A stretch of DNA of 64,000 nucleotides from Evansella sp041820985 (GTDB taxonomy: Bacteria; Bacillota; Bacilli; Bacillales; Salisediminibacteriaceae): NCBI RefSeq assembly GCF_041820985.1, contig NZ_JBGUAU010000008.1:1-64000 (forward strand). The letters are read 5' to 3'. The position numbers were made by a program, and so were the translations under genes. A model generated the notes under the pieces. It was not told the DNA's origin, made no database searches, and saw only the letters and a program-made list of their open reading frames with translations. This document shows, one piece after another, positions 58,009 to 64,000 of the stretch. Positions within the stretch are counted from its first letter, which is position 1; each line of letters starts with the position of its first letter.

Positions 58009-58506
58009 CTATTTTACAATAATGCTAATGATATTCGTCACTGGGTTGTCTTGGTTTCTGCCATCGCCGTAATAAAACTGAACAGGTCCGTCTTCCCGAA
58101 GTGGTTGTCCATCTTTCGAGAAACCAAGGATAGCCGTTTTTGCTTCTTCCATGGAGCATACGAAGTCATCTTCGCTATTTCGTTTAAATACGATAGCATG
58201 GACATTTTCATTAGGAGAAGCGTTATTCAAGAATGGAGCGAGAGGAACACCAAAGGATTTTGAAGTTAACTCTTTTTTGCTCATTTTAATATCATTTCCG
58301 TTTGAGAGTGCATTTGCACCTTCTTTTCGATGTTTGTTCCATGCTAATGCTAAATTTTTTAGTTCTAGTTCCTGATGGTCTATGATTTCCTGGGAAAAAT
58401 AAGTATCAAGATCTACTTTACGATCGTCAAATATCCATACACCTGGATCAATTGTAATGTTATGTTTTACGTTTCCTGAAATAGTAAAAATAGTAGTAGT
58501 CAACAA
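58009..58506 (-). CDS. Conserved hypothetical protein
   Basis: The product has 165 residues and no signal or membrane segment. It contains TIFTISGNVKHNITIDPGVW, IFDDRKVDLDTYF, FGVPLAPFLNNASPNENVHA and a C-terminal DGPVQFYYGDGRNQDNPVTN block. Relatives occur in Bacillus; I cannot name a function. The start is one of three adjacent TTG codons (58503-58511); 58506 gives the best spacing to AAAGGGG. It is divergent from glsA. Confidence 0.65.
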   Translation of the reverse strand: MLTTTIFTISGNVKHNITIDPGVWIFDDRKVDLDTYFSQEIIDHQELELKNLALAWNKHRKEGANALSNGNDIKMSKKELTSKSFGVPLAPFLNNASPNENVHAIVFKRNSEDDFVCSMEEAKTAILGFSKDGQPLREDGPVQFYYGDGRNQDNPVTNIISIIVK

Positions 58507-58588
58507 CAAACAGCCCCTTTCTTTGTTTAGTATAGATGGAAAGAGTAGGTTTGTCACTGTTAGAACATCAGAAGAAGAGGTGTCAACA

Positions 58589-59518
58589 ATGATTTGTAAT
58601 GATCAAGGTACTTTGAATGAGATGATTGAAGCTGCAAAAAACTATACACAATTTGGGAAAGTAGCAGATTACATTCCTGCTTTACAGCTTGCAAATAACG
58701 ATACATTATCAGTAGCAGTCTATGGCGGGGGGAAATCATGCATGAAAGCAGGGAACATAGAAGAAACATTTACTTTACAAAGCATTTCTAAGGTAATTAC
58801 CCTTGCATTGGTCTTGATGGATCATGGGGAGGAATATGTTTTTTCGCGAGTTGGGATGGAGCCAACGGGAGATCCGTTTAATTCAATTATAAAGTTAGAA
58901 ACTCATACACCGTCTAAGCCGTTGAATCCTATGATTAATGCTGGTGCTCTAGCTGTAACGTCAATGATCAGTGGGAGAACAGCAAGAGACAAACTAGATC
59001 GGTTATTACAATTTGTTCATGATTTGACAGGGAGAAAAACTATAAATTTTAACGAGAATGTTGCAAAATCAGAATTTGAAACTGCTGATTTAAATCGTTC
59101 TCTATGTTATTTTATGAAACAGCATGGAGTGATTCATGATAATGTAGAAGAGTTGTTAGATTTATATACGAAGCAGTGTGCTATTGAAATGAACTGCGAG
59201 GATTTAGCAAAAATGGGATATATTATTGCAAACGAAGGTCAAGATACAGAAACGAAGCAGCAAATTATTCCACATGATATTGCGAGAATTTTAAAAACCT
59301 TTATGATTACTTGTGGAATGTACAACGCATCAGGGGAATTTGCTATACGCGTAGGAATTCCAGCGAAAAGTGGAGTGTCGGGAGGGATAATGGCTTCTAT
59401 CCCGCACGGTGTAGGTATTGGCATATATGGTCCAGCACTTGATGATAAAGGAAATAGTATTGCAGGCATGAAGTTATTAGAGTCTCTTTCAGCACATTAT
59501 GATTTGAGTATCTTCTAG
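58589..59518 (+). CDS. glsA: Glutaminase
   Basis: This 309-residue serine-dependent beta-lactamase-like enzyme converts glutamine to glutamate and ammonia. The catalytic Ser65-x2-Lys68 is in TLQSISKVI, with NPMINAGA and the KSGVSGG loop near residue 250. It corresponds to the second glutaminase, ylaM/glsA2, of B. subtilis. The ATG at 58589 follows AAGAGGTG at seven bases; the longer frame to 58457 overlaps the divergent gene. Confidence 0.94.
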   Translation: MICNDQGTLNEMIEAAKNYTQFGKVADYIPALQLANNDTLSVAVYGGGKSCMKAGNIEETFTLQSISKVITLALVLMDHGEEYVFSRVGMEPTGDPFNSIIKLETHTPSKPLNPMINAGALAVTSMISGRTARDKLDRLLQFVHDLTGRKTINFNENVAKSEFETADLNRSLCYFMKQHGVIHDNVEELLDLYTKQCAIEMNCEDLAKMGYIIANEGQDTETKQQIIPHDIARILKTFMITCGMYNASGEFAIRVGIPAKSGVSGGIMASIPHGVGIGIYGPALDDKGNSIAGMKLLESLSAHYDLSIF

Positions 59519-59597
59519 TTTATATTGCTTTTTTTTAGTATAGAAGCTAATATAAATAAATAAAGAGTTTTTTAATTAGTGAGGAGGAGGGATTCCG

Positions 59598-59882
59598 TTG
59601 TCAATAGAAACCCTATCCGGACAGAGCGAAAAAGCGTATGCCCTTCTACAAGAAGATGCTCAAAAAATACTAAAACTTATTGAAGTACAGATGACTAATT
59701 TAACAATGCCACAGTGTCCTCTATATGAAGAAGTTTTAGATACACAAATGTTCGGTTTATCACGAGAAATAGATTTTGCTATCCGTCTAAAATTAATCCA
59801 AGAAGAAGACGGGAAAGAGCTATTAGGACAATTAGAAAGACAGCTATCAACACTCCATGAGGCAACATTAAGAAAAAAATAA
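59598..59882 (+). CDS. ylaN: YlaN, UPF0358 family protein
   Basis: This 94-residue helical protein (KAYALLQEDAQKILKLIEVQM, MFGLSREIDFAIRLKLI) belongs to UPF0358. YlaN is important in B. subtilis and S. aureus under iron limitation; in S. aureus an Fe-binding role relieving Fur repression has been reported. The start is TTG behind GAGGAGGG. In B. subtilis ftsW follows; here a terminator then pycA. Confidence 0.92.
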   Translation: MSIETLSGQSEKAYALLQEDAQKILKLIEVQMTNLTMPQCPLYEEVLDTQMFGLSREIDFAIRLKLIQEEDGKELLGQLERQLSTLHEATLRKK

Positions 59883-59897
59883 ATGGAAATTCTACCT

Positions 59898-59926
59898 AAC
59901 CAGACGTGTAACCGTTTGGTTTTTTT
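59898..59926 (+). terminator. Terminator of ylaN
   Basis: AACCAGACG and CGTTTGGTT pair with one G-U, followed by T-rich sequence. Confidence 0.82.
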
Positions 59927-60061
59927 ATTTGGTTTTGTTTTTGAGTGAATTCCCCATGTTCACATGATATGATGAAAATATAAATGGAATGTAGAGACAG
60001 CATGAAAGATACATATAGATATAAAAATCTAAAACAACGTCCAGGTAGGAGGAAGAAGTGA

Positions 60062-63000
60062 ATGAGGCGATTAGAAAAAATAAGGAAAGTATTAGTTGCA
60101 AACAGAGGGGAAATTGCAATTCGTGTCTTTCGTGCTTGTACAGAATTAGAAATTAGAACAGTTGCAATATACTCTAAAGAGGACACTGGTGCATACCATC
60201 GTTACAAAGCAGATGAAGCTTACTTAGTAGGAGAAGGAAAAAAACCGATTGATGCTTATTTAGATATTGAAGGAATCATCAAGATTGCGAAAAGAAATAA
60301 AGTTGATGCTATTCATCCAGGATACGGCTTGTTATCCGAGAATATTCACTTTGCAAGGAGATGTGAAGAGGAAGGAATTATCTTTATCGGCCCCACAACT
60401 GAGCATCTAAGAATGTTTGGTGACAAGGTACAAGCTAGAAAAACAGCTATTCAAGCTAATATACCTGTCATCCCTGGAAGTGATGGACCAGTTACTAATA
60501 TAGAAGAAGTGGAAAAGTTTTCCTCTCAACATGGATTTCCTCTTATCATTAAAGCTGCCCTAGGAGGTGGCGGGAGAGGTATGAGGATTGTACGCTCTCA
60601 AGATGAATTAAAAGAATCATTTGAACGCGCAAAGTCTGAAGCACAATCTGCTTTTGGTGATGATGTGGTGTATGTAGAAAAATTTGTAGAAAATCCAAAG
60701 CACATAGAAGTTCAAATATTAGGAGATCATCACGGAAATATAGTTCATCTTTATGAACGTGATTGCTCTGTTCAGCGACGTCATCAGAAGGTAGTAGAAG
60801 TTGCCCCGAGTGTATCTCTATCTGAAGAAGCTAGAGAAAAAATAAATAATGCTGCGCTCCAATTAATGAAGAGCATTAACTATGTAAATGCAGGAACAGT
60901 AGAATTTCTTGTAACTTCAGAAGAAGACTATTATTTTATTGAAGTAAATCCTAGAATCCAGGTTGAACATACTATTACGGAACTTATTACGGGAATTGAT
61001 ATCGTCCAATCACAAATATTTATAGCAGATGGAATGAACTTACATAGTCCAACAGTTGGGATTCCTAAGCAACCGGATATAAAAATGATGGGATATGCTA
61101 TTCAATCGAGGGTAACAACAGAAGATCCTGAAAATAATTTTATGCCTGATACAGGAAAAATCATGGCTTATCGAAGTGGAGGGGGATTTGGTGTACGGTT
61201 AGATGCTGGAAACGGCTTTCAGGGTTCTATCATCTCTCCTCATTATGATTCTTTATTAGTAAAAGTATCTACGTTTGCACTTTCATTTGAGAACGCTGCC
61301 AAAAAAATGGTCCGTAATTTACGTGAATTCCGTATTCGTGGAATAAAAACAAATATTTCCTTTTTAGAGAATGTTGTTCAGCATAGAAAGTTTCTAAGTG
61401 GTGAATATGATACTTCGTTTATTGATACAACACCAGAGTTATTTATGTTTCCGAAACGAAAAGACCGTGGAACGAAAATGCTCTCTTATATCGGGAATGT
61501 TACTGTTAATGGTTATCCCGAAGTGGGAATAAAGAAAAAGCCTGTTTTCCAAAAAAGAAGAGTTCCTATTGTGAATGATATGGAGCCAATTCCTAATGGA
61601 ACGAAGCAAATATTAGATAAACACGGACCTGAAGGGTTAGCTAGATGGGTGAAAGAGCAAAAGGAAGTTTTGTTAACCGATACAACCTTTCGTGATGCGC
61701 ACCAGTCCCTACTTGCTACTCGTGTAAGGACTACAGATTTAATACAAATAGTGGAACCTACTTCAAGAATTTTATCGAATCTATTCTCGTTAGAAATGTG
61801 GGGTGGCGCCACATTTGATGTAGCAATGAGATTTTTACACGAAGATCCGTGGAAGAGGTTGATTCAACTTCGAGAAAAATCTCCGAATTTGTTGTTCCAA
61901 ATGTTATTACGAGCTTCCAATGCAGTAGGATATAAAAATTATCCTGACAATTTAATTCATGAGTTTGTAGATGAATCAGCGAATGCTGGGATTGATGTCT
62001 TTCGAATATTTGATAGCTTAAACTGGGTAAAAGGAATGGTTCCTGCTATTGAAGCGGTTCGAAAATCTGGCAAAATTGCTGAGGCAAGTATGTGTTATAC
62101 AGGAGATATTCTTGATTCAGGTAGACCGAAGTATAACTTGAATTATTATTTACAGTTAGCGAAAGAATTAGAGGGAGCTGGAGCACATATATTAGGCATT
62201 AAAGACATGGCAGGGCTATTAAAACCGCAAGCAGCCTATGAGCTCATTTCGGCATTAAAAGAAACTGTAGATATCCCAATTCATTTACACACTCATGATA
62301 CTAGTGGAAACGGAATATTTACGTATGCTAGAGCTATTGATGCTGGAGTTGATATATTGGATACAGCTATTAGTTCCATGGCAGGACTTACAAGTCAACC
62401 AAGTATGAATTCCTTGTATTACGCGTTAAGTGGACATAATCGACAACCCAAATTAGATAGTGATAAAGTGGAGCAGTTAAGTGCATATTGGGAAGATACT
62501 CGAAAATATTATGTAGAATTTGAAAGTGGGATGATGGCTCCACATTCAGAGGTCTACACACATGAAATGCCTGGCGGTCAATACAGTAATCTACAACAGC
62601 AAGCAAAAGGTGTAGGGCTTGGGGATCGTTGGGATGAAGTGAAATCAATGTATAGTAAAGTAAATGAAATGTTCGGAGATATTGTGAAGGTTACGCCTTC
62701 CTCCAAAGTAGTTGGTGATATGGCTCTATTTATGGTGCAAAACGATTTGACGGAAGAAGCTGTGTATGAAAAGGGAGAGCAATTAGATTTTCCTGACTCC
62801 GTGATTGAACTGTTTCAAGGGTATCTGGGACAGCCTTACAAAGGTTTTCCAAAACGATTACAGGAAGTTATCTTAAAGGGAAAAGAATGTATTACCAATC
62901 GTCCTGGGGAAAGATTAGAACCTGTACAAATTGAAGCATTACGTGAAGAATTGTACAATAAATTAGATCGACAAGTAACTAGTCATGATATAGTTTCATA

Positions 63001-63508
63001 TGCTTTATATCCTAAAGTGTATTTGGAAAATGAAGCATTTATTGAACAATATGGTGATATTTCCGTTTTAGATACATTAACATTCTTCTATGGTTTACGA
63101 CTAGGTGAAGAAATTGAAGTGGAAATTGAAAAAGGAAAAACGCTAATCGTGAAGCTCGTGTCCATAGGGGAACCGCAAAAAGATGGTACAAGAGTGATTT
63201 ATTTCGAATTAAATGGTCAACCAAGAGAAGTTGTAGTAAAAGATGAAAACATCGAATCCCTTATTGCTGTTAAAACCAAAGCTGAGAAAAATAATGAGAA
63301 TCATATTGGTGCATCGATGCCAGGAACTGTTGTGAAAACACTGGTATCAAAAGGTGACAGAGTGAAAAAAGGAGATCATCTCATTATTACGGAGTCCATG
63401 AAAATGGAAACGACTGTTCAAGCTCATAAAGATGGTCTAATAAAACAGATATTCATAACAAATGGAGAATCAATTCAAGCGGGGGATTTGTTAGTGGAGT
63501 TTGAATAA
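60062..63508 (+). CDS. pycA: Pyruvate carboxylase
   Basis: Pyruvate carboxylase (1148 residues) makes oxaloacetate from pyruvate, bicarbonate and ATP. It has the biotin carboxylase domain (5-460; KVLVANRGEIAIRVFRA, Gly-rich GGGGRGMRIV), the carboxyltransferase domain (about 535-800; LLTDTTFRDAHQSLLATRVR) and the biotin carrier domain with Lys1114 in ESMKMETT. It replenishes the citric acid cycle and opens gluconeogenesis. AGGAGG lies nine bases before the ATG. It ends in a terminator, without ctaA downstream. Confidence 0.98.
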   Translation: MRRLEKIRKVLVANRGEIAIRVFRACTELEIRTVAIYSKEDTGAYHRYKADEAYLVGEGKKPIDAYLDIEGIIKIAKRNKVDAIHPGYGLLSENIHFARRCEEEGIIFIGPTTEHLRMFGDKVQARKTAIQANIPVIPGSDGPVTNIEEVEKFSSQHGFPLIIKAALGGGGRGMRIVRSQDELKESFERAKSEAQSAFGDDVVYVEKFVENPKHIEVQILGDHHGNIVHLYERDCSVQRRHQKVVEVAPSVSLSEEAREKINNAALQLMKSINYVNAGTVEFLVTSEEDYYFIEVNPRIQVEHTITELITGIDIVQSQIFIADGMNLHSPTVGIPKQPDIKMMGYAIQSRVTTEDPENNFMPDTGKIMAYRSGGGFGVRLDAGNGFQGSIISPHYDSLLVKVSTFALSFENAAKKMVRNLREFRIRGIKTNISFLENVVQHRKFLSGEYDTSFIDTTPELFMFPKRKDRGTKMLSYIGNVTVNGYPEVGIKKKPVFQKRRVPIVNDMEPIPNGTKQILDKHGPEGLARWVKEQKEVLLTDTTFRDAHQSLLATRVRTTDLIQIVEPTSRILSNLFSLEMWGGATFDVAMRFLHEDPWKRLIQLREKSPNLLFQMLLRASNAVGYKNYPDNLIHEFVDESANAGIDVFRIFDSLNWVKGMVPAIEAVRKSGKIAEASMCYTGDILDSGRPKYNLNYYLQLAKELEGAGAHILGIKDMAGLLKPQAAYELISALKETVDIPIHLHTHDTSGNGIFTYARAIDAGVDILDTAISSMAGLTSQPSMNSLYYALSGHNRQPKLDSDKVEQLSAYWEDTRKYYVEFESGMMAPHSEVYTHEMPGGQYSNLQQQAKGVGLGDRWDEVKSMYSKVNEMFGDIVKVTPSSKVVGDMALFMVQNDLTEEAVYEKGEQLDFPDSVIELFQGYLGQPYKGFPKRLQEVILKGKECITNRPGERLEPVQIEALREELYNKLDRQVTSHDIVSYALYPKVYLENEAFIEQYGDISVLDTLTFFYGLRLGEEIEVEIEKGKTLIVKLVSIGEPQKDGTRVIYFELNGQPREVVVKDENIESLIAVKTKAEKNNENHIGASMPGTVVKTLVSKGDRVKKGDHLIITESMKMETTVQAHKDGLIKQIFITNGESIQAGDLLVEFE

Positions 63509-63574
63509 ATTGGCTTTTATAAGAGGGTCATTTATGGTGTAGCTTTTGTCCAATTGATGCATCATATATATAGT

Positions 63575-63623
63575 AGGCGCTAAATTAAGAGTACACTTCA
63601 CTTTATTAGTGCCTTTGATTTTT
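63575..63623 (+). terminator. Terminator of pycA
   Basis: AGGCGCTAA and TTAGTGCCT pair with one G-U around a 22-base loop, followed by TTGATTTTT. Confidence 0.65.
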
Positions 63624-63688
63624 ATGACAATGAACAAGTATTTCCCCTGAGAAGAGTTTACCGTTTACTATTTATAACCATGCAGATG

Positions 63689-63735
63689 AAAATACGCATG
63701 TTAAGCTTGACCACCAAAACTTACGTATTTTTTAA
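63689..63735. terminator. Second terminator-like hairpin
   Basis: AAAATACG and CGTATTTT pair around a 27-base loop; TTTAAG follows. It may be a back-up for pycA. Confidence 0.5.
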
Positions 63736-63798
63736 GAGTAGCTCCTCTACTTATTAATCTTTATAAAAATGACTATTTTCGTACGTTTCTTATATTAC

Positions 63799-63827
63799 TT
63801 GGATACATGGCAAGTTTTGTATATAAT
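63799..63827 (+). promoter_or_regulatory. Sigma-A promoter of the Dps gene
   Basis: TTGGAT, a 17-bp spacer and TATAAT lie 82 bp before the start codon. A/T-rich TATACAATAATAT near 63877 could belong to a PerR-like box but does not match the consensus well. Confidence 0.75.
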
Positions 63828-63908
63828 GAAACATGAAAAAGTTGTTTAAAAATGGACTTTTTCGGGGAATTAAAAAAGTATACAATAATATTTTGGGAGT
63901 TGATCATC

Positions 63909-64000
63909 TTGGCACACGAGAAAACAGCAGACATCTTAAACAGACAGGTAGCAAACTGGAACGTTCTATTCGTGAAGCTACACAACTATCACTGGTACGT
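63909..64000 (+). CDS. Dps-family ferritin-like protein, 5' end only
   Basis: The first 30 codons read MAHEKTADILNRQVANWNVL then FVKLHNYHWYV, the typical N-terminal helix of Dps/MrgA with the conserved HNYHW ferroxidase ligand region. Dps dodecamers store iron with peroxide as oxidant and protect DNA. The start is TTG, nine bases after GGGAG. The gene runs off the window. Confidence 0.9.
   Translation, partial: MAHEKTADILNRQVANWNVLFVKLHNYHWY

Larger units (their letters stand above)
63509..63798. other. Intergenic region between pycA and the Dps gene
   Basis: This stretch of about 290 bp contains two terminator-like hairpins, one at 63575-63623 and a second at 63689-63735. TAACCATGCAGATGAAAATACGC near 63676 is similar to the start of the repeat at 49028. 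No gene. Confidence 0.5.

Noticed and set aside
57937..58263. 108-codon plus-strand frame after ylaK
   Set aside because: It overlaps a strong terminator and is antisense to a better supported minus-strand gene.

Overview
The window comes from a low-GC, spore-forming Firmicute of the family Bacillaceae. Strong GGAGG-type ribosome binding sites, many TTG/GTG starts and U-tailed hairpin terminators point there. So do sporulation genes (YlaJ, YjcZ, YppG-like) and a gene order from 26.4 to 63.5 kb that follows the Bacillus subtilis ykuQ-pycA segment. A betaine-type BCCT carrier, two KtrA/C-type potassium regulators, two MscS channels and a SulP carrier suggest adaptation to changing osmolarity, as in Oceanobacillus, Virgibacillus or Ornithinibacillus; that placement is inference.

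Region 1 (1-26 kb) is mosaic. It holds a SulP anion transporter with a universal stress protein, a beta-propeller protein, an MFS gene broken by a one-base frameshift, a repeat-rich lipoprotein and methylmalonyl-CoA epimerase. An ECF sigma factor operon follows; its second gene joins an anti-sigma-like cytoplasmic segment to a SpoIIP-like peptidoglycan amidase domain with altered active-site positions. Then come tRNA-Val, yutG, yjcG-yjcF, a UgtP-like glycosyltransferase, luxS, catalase, nfrA, a small heat shock/YppG-like pair, a degenerate ABC ATPase beside a radical SAM/SPASM protein, a Ktr regulator diverging from an MscS channel, and a tRNA-like element with an encoded CCA end.

Region 2 (26.4-42.1 kb) is core metabolism and RNA turnover: dapH-ykuR (diaminopimelate branch of lysine and cell wall synthesis), ykuS, ykuT, ykuU, ykuV (thiol redox), ktrC, rpoY-rnjA (RNA polymerase epsilon and RNase J1), def, a YjcZ peptide, ykyA and the four-gene pyruvate dehydrogenase operon pdhABCD.

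Region 3 (42.1-49.4 kb) is an insertion relative to B. subtilis: a thioredoxin-fold lipoprotein, a BCCT carrier, a polysaccharide deacetylase/M23 lipoprotein pair, a small GAF-like protein and a DUF3055 protein. It ends with an orthologue of the dual-function RNA SR1, which carries a sigma-A promoter, a CcpN-type operator, a cre-like site, the SR1P peptide and a terminator. In B. subtilis, SR1 links sugar status to arginine catabolism, and SR1P links GapA to RNase J1; rnjA and the arginine decarboxylase gene speA both lie nearby here.

Region 4 (49.4-64 kb) continues the conserved segment: speA, yktA, yktB, a YkzI-like gene, suhB, ylaF, ylaH, ylaI, ylaL, ylaJ, ylaK (PhoH), glsA, ylaN, pyruvate carboxylase, and the start of a Dps gene cut by the window edge. 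bipA and ftsW, which B. subtilis has inside this block, are missing. Several families of degenerate intergenic repeats are scattered across the window.
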